A stretch of DNA of 64,000 nucleotides from Stigmatella aurantiaca DW4/3-1 (lineage in GTDB: Bacteria; Myxococcota; Myxococcia; Myxococcales; Myxococcaceae), in contig NC_014623.1 in assembly GCF_000165485.1 (NCBI RefSeq), forward strand, positions 5,536,893 through 5,600,892. Direction: 5' to 3'. Positions 1 to 9,150 of the stretch are shown one piece after another. Numbering within the stretch: position 1 is the first letter of the stretch; the number at the start of each line of letters is the position of its first letter. The notes below the pieces were generated by a model. It was not told the origin of the DNA. It saw nothing but the letters and a program-made list of their open reading frames with translations, and searched no databases. Position numbers and translations under genes: made by a program.

Positions 1-910
1 CGTCGGGGCGCGTGTGCCCCACGAGCGTGGCGAAGATCGCCGTCAAGAGGCCCACCCCCGCCATCGCCACGCGCACCCCGGGGTGCGCCATCCACAGCGC
101 GCTCGTGCGCAACAGCAGCAGCGGCCCCAGGTGGACGGAGAGCGCGCCATAGAAGATGGCGCTCGAGGAGGCCGGGCCCTCCATGGCGCGGTGGAGCCAC
201 GGCGACATGGGCAGCTGGGCGGACTTGGCCAGCGTGGCGAACAGCAGCACCAGCGCCACCCCCGCCGCCGTGGGCACCGCCGCGTTCTCCGCGAAGTGGG
301 AGAACGTTGGGCTGGGCAGCGCGTGGTGGATCCACATCGCCGCGCCGAGCAGCCCCAGATCGCACACGCGGTAGTAGATGAGGGCGCGCAGGCTGTTCTG
401 GTAGCTGCGCGGGTTGCGCCGGAAGAAGGCGATCAGCATCACCGACGACACCCCCACCAGCTCCCAGCCCAGGTAGAGCACATCGATGTTCCCCGCCAGC
501 GTCACCGTCGTGAGGGCGAAGGCCAGCAACGTCACCAGGAACCAGTAGCGCTGCGAGCCAGGCTCCCGGTGGAACGACGGCCGGGAGAAGCGCACGATGA
601 CCGGGTAGATGAGGGCCACGAGGGCCAGGTACGTGACCGACAACCGGTCGATGAGCAGCACCACCCGCCACTCGTAGCCATGCGTCACGAGCAGCGGCGG
701 CGTTCCCACCTCCACCAGCCGGGCGGGCTCCCGGAGAAACAGGAGCACCAGGCCAACGGTGGCGATGAGCAACCCCATGGCGTGGGCCACGGCGAGCCGT
801 TGGGTGAGCCGCTCCGGAAGCCGGCGCCCGGACAGTTGGGCAAGCCCCAGCACCGCGGGAATCAGCAGCGCCCAGGCAAAGGTGAGCAGGGAGACAATCT
901 GGAGGTTCAC
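1..910 (-). CDS. dabB: DabB-type proton-conducting membrane subunit (NuoL/MrpA-like), 3' end cut by window edge
   Basis: Membrane partner of DabA; by family knowledge it couples a cation (probably proton) gradient to CO2/bicarbonate uptake. I read the frame on the minus strand from a GTG at 910 to the left edge (303 codons, no stop). It is hydrophobic throughout and shows the NuoL-type channel signatures: Glu150 in YLGWELVG, Lys229 in AKSAQLPMSPWLHRAM, then an EGP turn. Lys229 falls at the same index as the essential NuoL lysine. The start is fixed by a GTGA overlap with the dabA stop (GTG 910-908, TGA 909-907), which indicates translational coupling. A genuine complex I subunit is unlikely because the direct neighbour is DUF2309 DabA and no nuo genes are present. 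The C-terminal half is not visible. Confidence 0.9.
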   Translation of the reverse strand, partial: MNLQIVSLLTFAWALLIPAVLGLAQLSGRRLPERLTQRLAVAHAMGLLIATVGLVLLFLREPARLVEVGTPPLLVTHGYEWRVVLLIDRLSVTYLALVALIYPVIVRFSRPSFHREPGSQRYWFLVTLLAFALTTVTLAGNIDVLYLGWELVGVSSVMLIAFFRRNPRSYQNSLRALIYYRVCDLGLLGAAMWIHHALPSPTFSHFAENAAVPTAAGVALVLLFATLAKSAQLPMSPWLHRAMEGPASSSAIFYGALSVHLGPLLLLRTSALWMAHPGVRVAMAGVGLLTAIFATLVGHTRPD

Positions 911-3435
911 GCGTACACCTCGGCCGGCCGGTCGTGACGAAGGTCGAGGATGGGAGGCAGGGCCGTGGACTTCGCCTCCCGAAATTCCCGCCACAGCTCG
1001 CGCCAGGGCACGAAGTTCTTTCCGTCCCAGAGTTCGAGGGCGCGGGTGGATGGATCGACCCGCCCCAGCCGCATCCACTGGCCTTGCACCATGCGGCGCA
1101 TGCGCGGATGGGTTTCGATCAGGTTCCGCAGATCCTTCTCGGCCGCCTCGACGAGCACGAGGATGCGCATGGGCTCATGCAGCTCGACCATCTGCCGGGC
1201 CAGACCGATGCGCAGGTCACTCTTGGAGCCGGTGAGTACGCCCAAGAGCGACACGACGTTCAGCGGCAGCTTGGAGCCCGCGCCGAACCCCTCGTTGTCC
1301 ACGCGCGAGAAGTAGTAGTCCATGGCGATGTTCACCGCCACGGGGACCGTGCCGAGGATGGCCGACCGCATCTGCGCCCCGCCCTGATCCTGCGTCGGAT
1401 CATAGGACACGAGGAACGAGCGGCGATCGAGGAACCGCTGTGCCGTCAGCTCCCGCCGGCCGACAATGCAGGCCGCGACGCGGTTGTGGCCGTACTCGGG
1501 CCGCGGCTGGGAGAGATCGTGCCCGCGGTCGAGCACGTGCTGCGCCGCCGCCTCCGCCCCCGCCCGGGGGCCCTGGCCGAAGCGCTGGCAGCGCTCCACG
1601 GCGTTCATTCGGCAGGCGCGCCCCATCCGCGCCTCCAGCTCCGCCACGTCCGCCAAGCGCTCCGCCGGGAGCCGGTCCCGGTCGAGCACCTCGACGGCGT
1701 CCAGGCTGGTGTCGTGGTAGCAGGGCACGAAGAGCGTGGTGGCCGGAATCTGCAACCCCCGCGCGGCCAGCCGCTCGCGGACCTCGGGGCGGTTGGCCAT
1801 CAGCGCGAACGCCCGGGCATTGGGCTCGCCCGGGTTGCCCGAGCACGCACCACAGCCATACGCCTGGCGGAACGGGTTGTTCGTGTTCGTCGAGCCATGG
1901 GCCACCACCGCCACCACCGGGGCGAACGCGCGCGTCAGACCAATCGTCCGCAGGGCGCCCTCGACGATGTTGGCCTGCTCATCCAGCGAGTAGCCACCTT
2001 GCGCGTCCAGCGCGATGCCGGTGCGCGGGTGCGGGAAGGCCCGGCGCTGGACGGCGCGGCGCAGCCGGTTCATCCGGCTGGGCATCAGCACCTTCAGCAC
2101 GAGCGGCAGGAAGCTCAAGACTCCCAGCGCGAGCGAGACGAAGAAGCCGCGGATCAGCGTCCGCGAATGGTAGAAGCTCAGCAGCTGCGCCTTGCCCCCG
2201 GCCCGGCCCGCGCGGCTCGCGCGCGCCAGCCGCTCGGCCTCTCCGTCGAGGGGAACCTCCTGGATGGTCCGCGAGGGCTCGACGACGGGAGGACACTGGC
2301 GGGTCGCGCGGCTGGCGCCCACGGCCTCGAAGCGCATGTCCACGTTGAAGAAGCCGACGTAGCCCCACGTTTCGATGCCGCACTCCTTCGACTCGAGTGC
2401 GCGCCGCATGGACTCTTCCCGGTCATCCATGCACATCAGCGCCTGGAAACGGGGCGCGGTGCTCACGGGCGCCTTCGTGTCCGGACGGAGCCCCTCCTCG
2501 AGGTAGGAGAGGAAATCCCCCGCGAAGGAGCGCTCATAGGCCTCCTGCCACAGGTGCAGCCGTCCCAAGGAGGCCGTCTCCGGGGCGAGCGCGGGCCGCG
2601 CGATCAGCTCCTCCCGGCGAAGGCCATGACGCTCCAACAGCCACGCGTCGAGCGCGTGCGAGGAGACGAGCATCACCGCGAGCCAGTCTTTCAAGGAAGC
2701 GCGCGGCGCCTCCACGGGGGCCAGCGCGGGCTCGGCCTCCAGGCGCGTGACCATGCCCGACCAGCCCTTGAGCGCGAAGAGCGTCTCCAGGCAATAAGCG
2801 GCCTCACGCCCCTCGGGCGCCGCCTCCCGCGTCTCGGCCTCGATGATCTCGTCCACCGAGCGCCCTGCCCGCTCGTGTGCCCCAAGCCTCGCCTTGAGCG
2901 AGCCCGCCCAATCGAACCCCCAGCCCGGCGCGGCATGCACGCTCGCCAGGAAGAAGCCCCAGAGCGCCCCTTCGCTGAAGGGGTTGGTCCACGCCGCCAT
3001 GCCCTGGTCCAGGAACGAGGCGATGAGCGGCACGACGAAGTCCTGCAACATCCGGTCGTACGAGACGTGGTACCCGGCATCCAGGCGGGGGGCGAGCCTC
3101 AGCAGCGCCACCGGCGCCACCGTGTTGGCCACCGCAGGATCGGCCAGGAAGCGCTCGACCCGGTCCGGCCCGCCGCCGGGCAAGGCCTCCGCGAGCACCG
3201 CCTCCAGGCAGTCGCGCCGGATGCGGCCTCGCCCGAGCTCCGAGCGGTAGAACGCCTCGGTCTCGTAGGGGCGCGCCCGGTAGAGCGCCGCCGCCTCCCG
3301 CACCACCTCCCGGAACGGACGATCCTCCAGGTTGAGCAGGATGTTGTTGTGAATGAACGCCCAGAGCGGGTTCTGGATCGGCAACTTCGGACGGCACTCG
3401 TTCAGCCAGCCGTCCACGAGGGAGGTGGAGTTCAT
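907..3435 (-). CDS. dabA: DabA, inorganic carbon transporter subunit (DUF2309)
   Basis: Cytoplasmic zinc subunit of the DAB inorganic-carbon pump, thought to hydrate CO2 vectorially with DabB. Its 842 aa is normal for DUF2309 proteins. The putative carbonic-anhydrase-like zinc ligands are all present: Cys335 and Asp337 in MCMDDREES, His513 in VVAHGSTNT and Cys528 in YGCGACSG. The C-x-D pair and the 15-residue His-Cys spacing match those described for Halothiobacillus DabA (Cys351, Asp353, His524, Cys539). It starts with ATG, 25 bp after the upstream SulP gene, and its stop overlaps the dabB start. A hydrophobic stretch near residues 430-455 may be a membrane-contacting helix. The order SulP-dabA-dabB makes a single operon likely. 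The system is known from autotrophs and several heterotrophs, where it supplies bicarbonate for carboxylases. Confidence 0.93.
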   Translation of the reverse strand: MNSTSLVDGWLNECRPKLPIQNPLWAFIHNNILLNLEDRPFREVVREAAALYRARPYETEAFYRSELGRGRIRRDCLEAVLAEALPGGGPDRVERFLADPAVANTVAPVALLRLAPRLDAGYHVSYDRMLQDFVVPLIASFLDQGMAAWTNPFSEGALWGFFLASVHAAPGWGFDWAGSLKARLGAHERAGRSVDEIIEAETREAAPEGREAAYCLETLFALKGWSGMVTRLEAEPALAPVEAPRASLKDWLAVMLVSSHALDAWLLERHGLRREELIARPALAPETASLGRLHLWQEAYERSFAGDFLSYLEEGLRPDTKAPVSTAPRFQALMCMDDREESMRRALESKECGIETWGYVGFFNVDMRFEAVGASRATRQCPPVVEPSRTIQEVPLDGEAERLARASRAGRAGGKAQLLSFYHSRTLIRGFFVSLALGVLSFLPLVLKVLMPSRMNRLRRAVQRRAFPHPRTGIALDAQGGYSLDEQANIVEGALRTIGLTRAFAPVVAVVAHGSTNTNNPFRQAYGCGACSGNPGEPNARAFALMANRPEVRERLAARGLQIPATTLFVPCYHDTSLDAVEVLDRDRLPAERLADVAELEARMGRACRMNAVERCQRFGQGPRAGAEAAAQHVLDRGHDLSQPRPEYGHNRVAACIVGRRELTAQRFLDRRSFLVSYDPTQDQGGAQMRSAILGTVPVAVNIAMDYYFSRVDNEGFGAGSKLPLNVVSLLGVLTGSKSDLRIGLARQMVELHEPMRILVLVEAAEKDLRNLIETHPRMRRMVQGQWMRLGRVDPSTRALELWDGKNFVPWRELWREFREAKSTALPPILDLRHDRPAEVYA

Positions 3436-3460
3436 GGGCGTTCAGTCCTCTCGTTCGGCT

Positions 3461-4936
3461 TTAGGCGGCGGGGCTGAGAGGGCGGGGTAGAAGCTCCCGC
3501 CAGAGAACATCCAGCGGCTCCTTGATGACTTTTCCGCCTGCGTTCTGGTACCCCACGCGCCACGCCCGGATGGCCTCGATGGCCGCGTGATCAATCTGAT
3601 CCACCTCGAACCGCATGTGCACGGTCCGGGCGGCCGGGATGGCGCGCAGCCGGGACATCACCGCCGGCACGGACAGGAAGCTCAGGTGGCCCTGGAGCGT
3701 CACGTGGATCTCCTCTCCGCGCGTCTCCGTGGCGAGGCTCACCTTGGCCGTGCGGCGCAGCAGCAGCACGAGCGCCAGCGCGAAGCCAATGCCGATGCCC
3801 CACAGCAGGTTGATGAAGACGACGCCCGCCAGGGTGACCGCGTAGACGATGACCTCGTTGAACTCGGCGATCTTGCGGATCTCCTTGGTCTTCACCAGGT
3901 TCACGCCGACGTGCACGAGCAGCGCCGCGAGCGCCGCCATAGGCACGCGCGCCAGCAGGCCGGAGAAGAGCAGCACGAACACCAGCATCCACACACCGTG
4001 GAGGATGGCGGACAGGCGCGTCTTCGCATCCGCGGCGATGTTCGCGGAGCTGCGCACGATGACGCCCGTGATGGGCAGCCCTCCCAAGAGGCCAGAGATC
4101 GTGTTGCCCACGCCCTGGGCGAACAGCTCGCGGTTCAGGTTCGCCCGCGGCCCGGAGTGGAGCTGATCCGTGGCCACCGCGCACAGCAGCGACTCCGCGC
4201 TCGCGACCACGAAGAGCGCCAGCGCCGCCAACACCAGATCCCCGACGGGGTGCCCGCCCAACGACGGCAGGTGGAAGTCCTGGAAGATGCCGCTGCCGAT
4301 GGACACGTGGGGAATTTCCCCCGGCACGACGAGCGACACGGCCGTGCCCACCACGATGGCGACCAGCGAGCCGGGGATGAGGCGCACCTTCTTGGACACG
4401 AAGCGGTTCCACAGGACGATGACGAGCAGCGTCGTGGCCCCGACGATCAGCGCGCTGACGTTCACATGGGGCACCGAGTCCGCCAACCCCAGGATGTTGT
4501 TGAGCGCCGAGCCCTTGGGCGTGTGGCCCAGGAGCACGTGCATCTGGCCCAGCGCGATGAGGATGCCAATGCCGGCGAGCATCGCCTGGAGCACCGCCGG
4601 GGAGATGGCAAGCGCGGCCTGCGCGATTCCCGCCGACCCCGCGGCGATCTGCAGGATGCCCGCCATCGAGGCGATGACGCACGTGGTCTCGAAGCCGAAC
4701 TTCTGGACGAAGCCGTAGACCATGACGGACAGGCCGGCGGCGGGACCACTCACCTGCAAGGGGGCGCCTCCGAGCACGCCCACCACGATGCCCCCGGTGA
4801 CGGCGGCGATGAGGCCTGCCTGCACCGGGGCTCCCGACGCCACGGCGATGCCCAACGACAGGGGCAGCGCGACGAGGAAGACCACCAGGGAGGCAGGCAG
4901 GTCTTTGAGAAGCGATGACGACAGATTCGAACTCAT
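3461..4936 (-). CDS. SulP-family inorganic anion permease (bicarbonate/sulfate class)
   Basis: Inner-membrane secondary transporter of about 491 aa. The N-terminal ASLVVFLVALPLSLGIAVAS and the QVSGPAAGLSVMVYGFV segment are typical SulP signatures, followed by about 10-12 predicted membrane helices. A C-terminal STAS-like domain lies near residues 400-480 (EIHVTLQGHLSFLSV). I chose ATG 4936 over a GTG nine codons upstream because AAGGA sits 7 nt before it. It is the first gene of the SulP-dabA-dabB set; SulP proteins include bicarbonate transporters (BicA), so carbonate species are a reasonable substrate by context. Sulfate remains possible because the fold does not decide substrate. The 297-bp gap to the divergent gene at 5234 should hold its promoter, but I could not pick convincing -35/-10 boxes. 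Confidence 0.9.
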   Translation of the reverse strand: MSSNLSSSLLKDLPASLVVFLVALPLSLGIAVASGAPVQAGLIAAVTGGIVVGVLGGAPLQVSGPAAGLSVMVYGFVQKFGFETTCVIASMAGILQIAAGSAGIAQAALAISPAVLQAMLAGIGILIALGQMHVLLGHTPKGSALNNILGLADSVPHVNVSALIVGATTLLVIVLWNRFVSKKVRLIPGSLVAIVVGTAVSLVVPGEIPHVSIGSGIFQDFHLPSLGGHPVGDLVLAALALFVVASAESLLCAVATDQLHSGPRANLNRELFAQGVGNTISGLLGGLPITGVIVRSSANIAADAKTRLSAILHGVWMLVFVLLFSGLLARVPMAALAALLVHVGVNLVKTKEIRKIAEFNEVIVYAVTLAGVVFINLLWGIGIGFALALVLLLRRTAKVSLATETRGEEIHVTLQGHLSFLSVPAVMSRLRAIPAARTVHMRFEVDQIDHAAIEAIRAWRVGYQNAGGKVIKEPLDVLWRELLPRPLSPAA

Positions 4937-5233
4937 GAAGCGTTCCTTATGGGGACTCGTCAAGCACGAGGGCTCGGGCAGGAGACAAGCGAGCGCCCTC
5001 GGTTTTGTAATCCATCAAGCAAATCACGCGCCACGGCCTTGCAGTCGGCCGTCTTCAGCCAAAATGCCACCCTGCGTCGTCCGCCTCCCGGGCGCCTGGG
5101 GCAGGCTGCCCCGTGGCTCAATGGACTTGGGGCACTCTGCCCCATCGCTCTCCTCCTCCGAGGGCATCCAAGGGGGCGTGGGCCGGAGAACTTCGGCTAT
5201 GCTCGCCGCAGGCAACGCTTGAAAGGCTGGTGC

Positions 5234-6025
5234 ATGAACCGATTGGGAAGACTGGGGGTGGTGCTTGGGGTGCTCACGCTGACGGCGGCCACCGGCTGTG
5301 AGGAGAAGCCCGAGCCCGCGAAGATCCATCGCGTGAAGGGCAGCGATCACCTCAGCAAGAAGGAGTGGAAGGAGGCCGCCGCGGCATATGAGCTCTCGCT
5401 CCAGGCGGACCCCAAGCAAGACAAGGTCTGGGAGAAGAAGGCCTACGCCCACATGCAGATGGGCGAGACGGACAAGGCCGCGGAAGCCCTCCTCAAGCTC
5501 ATGGAGTTCAAGACCGAGCCCGCCCAGAAGGCGGAGCTGTACCGCGGCCTGGCGAGCCTCCACATGCAGGGGGGCCAGAGCGACAAGGCCGAGCAGTACT
5601 TCAACGAGGCGCTGAAGCTCGAGCCCAAGGACGAGGCGTCCCTGGGGTGGCTGGCGGAGATCTACTCCCAGCGGGGCGGCGCCCGCTCCATGGCCGCCGC
5701 GCCCGTCGAGGCGGACCTGCAGAAGTCCCTCGAGTATTACGACAAGGTGATCGCGCTCAACCCGAACTCCGCCAACACGTACCTCAACAAGCGCATCGTG
5801 ATGGCCAAGTACATGGAGCACGAGAAGCAGCAGAAGGACGTGGCGGAGCTGGAGATCAAGGAGAACGCCAAGGACGCCACCAAGGCCGCCGAGGCGAAGG
5901 CCCGGGCCGAGCAGCACCAGGCGCGCATGGAGGAGTTCAAGAAGCAGTTCGACGAACTCAGCCGGAAGTTCTCCGAAGCCGCCAAGGCGGCCAAGGCCGC
6001 TCAGGCGGGCGCCACCACCAAGTAG
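5234..6025 (+). CDS. TPR-repeat lipoprotein
   Basis: A 263-aa predicted lipoprotein. The signal peptide runs MNRLGRLGVVLGVLTLTAAT with a lipobox ending in TGC, so lipidation is expected at about Cys21. The mature part carries at least three tetratricopeptide-like repeats: around KEWKEAAAAYELSLQADP, DKAEQYFNEALKLEP, and SLEYYDKVIALNPNSANTYL. A long charged, Ala/Lys/Glu-rich coiled coil fills roughly residues 185-263. The frame is open far upstream, but only the ATG at 5234 gives a signal peptide. TPR lipoproteins of this kind are common scaffold or assembly proteins of the myxobacterial envelope; no specific partner can be named. It is divergent from the SulP operon and is followed by a strong hairpin. 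Confidence 0.85.
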   Translation: MNRLGRLGVVLGVLTLTAATGCEEKPEPAKIHRVKGSDHLSKKEWKEAAAAYELSLQADPKQDKVWEKKAYAHMQMGETDKAAEALLKLMEFKTEPAQKAELYRGLASLHMQGGQSDKAEQYFNEALKLEPKDEASLGWLAEIYSQRGGARSMAAAPVEADLQKSLEYYDKVIALNPNSANTYLNKRIVMAKYMEHEKQQKDVAELEIKENAKDATKAAEAKARAEQHQARMEEFKKQFDELSRKFSEAAKAAKAAQAGATTK

Positions 6026-6040
6026 TCCAGGCGCCCCCTC

Positions 6041-6076
6041 CGAAGGCTTGGAACCCGGGCGGGTTCCAGGCTTTCG
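6041..6076. terminator. Bidirectional hairpin between converging genes
   Basis: Arms 6041-6056 (CGAAGGCTTGGAACCC) and 6061-6076 (GGGTTCCAGGCTTTCG) pair over 16 positions with two non-Watson-Crick positions, around the 4-nt loop GGGC. It lies 15 bp after the TPR lipoprotein stop and 11 bp after the kinase stop on the other strand, so it can serve both. There is no T-tract, as is common in GC-rich genomes. Confidence 0.7.
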
Positions 6077-6087
6077 GCCCAGCGCCC

Positions 6088-7161
6088 CTAGCCCACCCGG
6101 GGAAGCCGGAGGCTGAAGGTGGAGCCCTCGCCGAGGTTCGACTTCGCGCTGAGCGAGCCCCCGTGCAGCCGCGCGAGCGCCGAGGCGATGTACAGGCCCA
6201 GGCCGTGCCCGTTGCCGCCCGAGCCCGGCGCGCGGTGAAAGCGCCCGAAGATGTTGGGGATCTCCGAGGCCGCCATGCCCTGGCCCCAATCCCGCACGTG
6301 AACGACCGCGAGCCCCGGGGAGAGGGACAGCCCCACCTCGACGCGCCTGCGCTCGCCACCGTACTTCACCGCGTTGGACAAGAGGTTGTTGAGGATGTTG
6401 CGCACGCGCTCGGGATCAAAGATGAGCGGCAGCGGCTGCTCGGTGCCCTCCAGGGAGAAGTCCACCTGGGGTTGGAGTTCACGCCACTCCTGCACCACCG
6501 CATGGAGGAACGAGGCGAAGTCTCCGGGCTCCTGGTGAAGCACCATCTTGCCATCCGAGAGCCGGGCGGCATCGAGGATGGAGGTGACGAGGCTGTCCAT
6601 CCGGTCGAGCTGCCGCAGAATGGCCTCGGCGTATTTCGCGTCGGCGTCATCCGGTTGCGCCGTCTGCTTGCGCAGCAGCACCTGGGCATTGAGCCGCGCG
6701 GCGCTCAGGGGGGTTTTGATCTCGTGCGCCACCCAGTTGAGCATCTCCTCGCGCATGGTGCCGCCGGGGGACATCGCCGCGAGGCTGGCCTCCGGCGCCA
6801 CGGCCTCGGGGGGACGCACGCGCATCACCCGGCGCACGGCGCTCTCGAAGGTTTCGAGATCCACGGGTTTGCCGAGAAACGCATCGGCCTCTTCCAGGCC
6901 CTGCGGACGCGCGGCGCTCAAGAGCAGGAAGGGCACCTCGCGCAGCCCGGTGTCCGCCCGGATCGCGCGCAGCAGATCCATGCCGGTGCGCCGGGGCATC
7001 ATGTGGTCGCTCACCACGAGATCCGGCGTCTGCGTCCGGGCCAGGAGCAAGGCCTCCTCCCCGTTGTGGGCCCGCAGGGTGCGGTGGCCCATGTCTTCTA
7101 TGATCTGGGCGAAGATGTCGAGCATCGCATCCTCGTCCTCGGCAATGAGGACGAGGCTCAT
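6088..7161 (-). CDS. Receiver-histidine kinase fusion (REC-HisKA-HATPase), soluble
   Basis: A 357-aa cytoplasmic signalling protein with its receiver at the N-terminus. REC occupies about residues 1-115, with phospho-acceptor Asp52 (VVSDHMMP), acidic residues EDED at 8-11 and Lys99 in FLGKPVD. HisKA follows at about 135-205 with His146 in VAHEIKTPL, then HATPase_c with an N-box (NNLLSNAVKYG) and G-boxes (DWGQGMA, GHGLGLYIA). There is no transmembrane or sensory domain, so input must come through REC or a partner. Its ATG overlaps the stop of the KaiC-like gene (ATGA, 7161-7158), which makes the two a coupled pair and suggests the ATPase feeds this kinase. KaiC with SasA-type kinases is a known precedent, but a clock function is not implied. 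Confidence 0.9.
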   Translation of the reverse strand: MSLVLIAEDEDAMLDIFAQIIEDMGHRTLRAHNGEEALLLARTQTPDLVVSDHMMPRRTGMDLLRAIRADTGLREVPFLLLSAARPQGLEEADAFLGKPVDLETFESAVRRVMRVRPPEAVAPEASLAAMSPGGTMREEMLNWVAHEIKTPLSAARLNAQVLLRKQTAQPDDADAKYAEAILRQLDRMDSLVTSILDAARLSDGKMVLHQEPGDFASFLHAVVQEWRELQPQVDFSLEGTEQPLPLIFDPERVRNILNNLLSNAVKYGGERRRVEVGLSLSPGLAVVHVRDWGQGMAASEIPNIFGRFHRAPGSGGNGHGLGLYIASALARLHGGSLSAKSNLGEGSTFSLRLPRVG

Positions 7162-8633
7162 GCGGACTCGCCTCCCTCGGCCGTGCCCAGGGCACGGGCC
7201 TGGCCCGTCAACAGCCCCTCCGCCGAGCGCATGGGGGCCAGCACCCGGATGCCCTCGTCCTTGATCTCGAACTCGCGCAGGTTCCCGTCGTACCGGCTGT
7301 CGCGCATCTTCAGAATGGACAGGACGCGGTGGATGCGCCCGCGCAGTTCCACGTAGCGCAACAGCACCAGGTTCTCGCCAAGCATCGCGATGGGCGTGTC
7401 ATTGAAGTCCAGCTCGGTGCCGGCGACCTTCGACACTTCCTTGGTGAACAGGGACGTGATGCCCAGATGGCGCAAGTGCGCGCCGAGCGTGGCCAGGAAG
7501 AGATGCCGGCGCTCGGGATCCACGATGGACCGCTCCAGCTCGGTCAAACCATCCACCACGAGCCGCCGAACCCCCAGCCGCGCCACCTCTTCCAGAATGT
7601 GATGGACGATGGCATCCGCCTCCTGCTCGGAGGGGGGAAGGTGAAGCATCTTCAGCGTCCCCCGCGCCAGGTGCTCCGCCACATCCAGGCCAATGCGCCG
7701 CGCCCGGGCGATCAACATCCCGGGGGGCTCGAAGAAGGACACGAAGAGCGTCTGCTCCCCTTCCCGGGCCCCTTGCGCGGCGAAGTGCGTGGCGAGCAAC
7801 GTCTTGCCAATGCCCATGCTGCCGGCCAGGAGGGTCGTGCTCAGCGAGGGCAGGCCCCCTTCCATGAGGGCATCGAATTCCGTTAAGCCAAAGCTGGATC
7901 GCTTGAACGCCGGGAGGTCATCGATGTCGTGGGGGGGCTGGGTCTCCAGGCGGGGGATGACTTCCACGCCTTCGTTGCCCAGCCGCATGAAGTGCTCGCC
8001 GGTCAGGTGGTTCCGGCCGCGCAGCTTGACGACCTCCATCCGGCGCAGGCGCCGCCCTCCCCTGCGCAGGACATCCAGGGCCACGATGCCATCCACCGTG
8101 GTGGCCTCTGGCAGCGCCCGGAGCTTCTCCAGGGGGTACTCGGTGGTAAAGAGCCCGATGCAGTCCATCGCGGCCAGGCCAATGCCCAGCTCATAGAGGA
8201 ACTCGCGCAGCTTCGCCTCGTCCTGCCAGAGATCGCGGATGGAGCGCAGCCCGTCGATGAAGAGCAGCTTGGCGCCACGCTCCCGCACGGTGTGCAAGAG
8301 GATGTCGCGGGCCTCCTTGGCGCCCTTCTTGAGCGAGGCATAGGCGCTCACCAGAAAGAGCTTTTCACCCAACAGGGCTTGGTCGAAGAAGGAAAAGCCC
8401 GAGAGCGCTTGGACCAGCTTGTCATGGGGCTCGGAGGTGACGGTGGCCAGCACCACGGGGACGTCGCGCGCGGCGGCACGGAAGGCCACCTGGCCGCACA
8501 GGATCGTCTTCCCGCAACCCGGGTCTCCCGTGATGATGAGTGACTGGCGCCTGGGGATCCCACCGCCCAGCAACGCGTCGAAACTTGGAATGCCAGAAAG
8601 GAAAATCTGCTGAGAACTGGGGGTGTCCGTCAT
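7158..8633 (-). CDS. KaiC-like double RecA-domain ATPase
   Basis: A 491-aa protein with two RecA/KaiC ATPase domains in tandem, as in cyanobacterial KaiC (about 519 aa). Domain 1 (about 10-235) has Walker A GDPGCGKT at 36-43 and a Walker B-like LLFIDGLRS around 123-131. Domain 2 (about 245-480) has GSMGIGKT at 271-278 and RRLVVDGLTELE. Both P-loops look intact. No KaiA or KaiB gene is nearby. The C-terminal tail lacks an obvious KaiC-like adjacent Ser-Thr autophosphorylation pair, so I treat this as a KaiC-family signalling ATPase and not a clock protein. ATGA coupling to the downstream receiver-kinase argues for a two-protein pathway. The 200-bp gap to the divergent gene at 8834 holds no visible gene. 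Confidence 0.88.
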   Translation of the reverse strand: MTDTPSSQQIFLSGIPSFDALLGGGIPRRQSLIITGDPGCGKTILCGQVAFRAAARDVPVVLATVTSEPHDKLVQALSGFSFFDQALLGEKLFLVSAYASLKKGAKEARDILLHTVRERGAKLLFIDGLRSIRDLWQDEAKLREFLYELGIGLAAMDCIGLFTTEYPLEKLRALPEATTVDGIVALDVLRRGGRRLRRMEVVKLRGRNHLTGEHFMRLGNEGVEVIPRLETQPPHDIDDLPAFKRSSFGLTEFDALMEGGLPSLSTTLLAGSMGIGKTLLATHFAAQGAREGEQTLFVSFFEPPGMLIARARRIGLDVAEHLARGTLKMLHLPPSEQEADAIVHHILEEVARLGVRRLVVDGLTELERSIVDPERRHLFLATLGAHLRHLGITSLFTKEVSKVAGTELDFNDTPIAMLGENLVLLRYVELRGRIHRVLSILKMRDSRYDGNLREFEIKDEGIRVLAPMRSAEGLLTGQARALGTAEGGESA

Positions 8634-8833
8634 GAAGGGTGTGACTCAAGCCGAGAAGGCTGCAGGGCTCTGGCCTCCTAGCACCTGCCGCGCTTCTCCA
8701 GGCGAGCCACTCCCGCCCAGCCGTCCAGACGGCAACACTCCTGGCAGCGGGGCGGCCTCGGACCGGGGCCGGTCTCCTGGTCGCTTGCCTTTTGTGGTCC
8801 ACGCGAAGGGCCCGGTGCTAGGGTGGCCGCGCC

Positions 8834-9064
8834 ATGGCCAAGTCCCCCTGCCCCGTTTCCCTGTCGCAGTTCCAAGAGAAGGCCGAGCCCCTGAAGGTGG
8901 TGATCAACGGCCAGGAGCACATCGCCGAGGTCAAGGCGTTCTCGACCGGCTCATTCGGCTGGTACATCAACGGTAAGACGACCGTCACCGTGGATGGCAA
9001 GCCCGTGTCGGTGCAGATCGGCATGAACCTGACCGTCGTCGGCTCGAAGGAAGCCGAGCGCTGA
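8834..9064 (+). CDS. Conserved small protein, 76 aa
   Basis: A short protein I cannot assign to a family. It is soluble and probably a compact beta fold: alternating hydrophobic stretches (LKVVINGQEHIAEVKAF, TTVTVDGKPVSVQIGMNLTV) and many Gly/Asn turns. One Cys (residue 6) is present and there is no signal peptide or membrane segment. It begins with ATG 8834; AGGG about 13 nt before it is a weak ribosome-binding site. Its TGA touches the possible start of the following methyltransferase frame, so the two may be cotranscribed. Coding bias (G/C third positions) supports a real gene. Function unknown. Confidence 0.65.
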   Translation: MAKSPCPVSLSQFQEKAEPLKVVINGQEHIAEVKAFSTGSFGWYINGKTTVTVDGKPVSVQIGMNLTVVGSKEAER

Positions 9065-9150
9065 GCCAAGCGCCCCCAGCCTCCCCACCCCCCACCCCCC
9101 AGGACGAGCTGGAGGACTTCGATCTTCCCCTCCTCCAGCGCTTCGTCCTC

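Noticed and set aside
934-3477. Long open frame (847 codons) antisense to dabA
   Set aside because: Composition is Arg/His/Gln-rich as expected from a GC-rich antisense frame, and the other strand encodes a clear DUF2309 protein.
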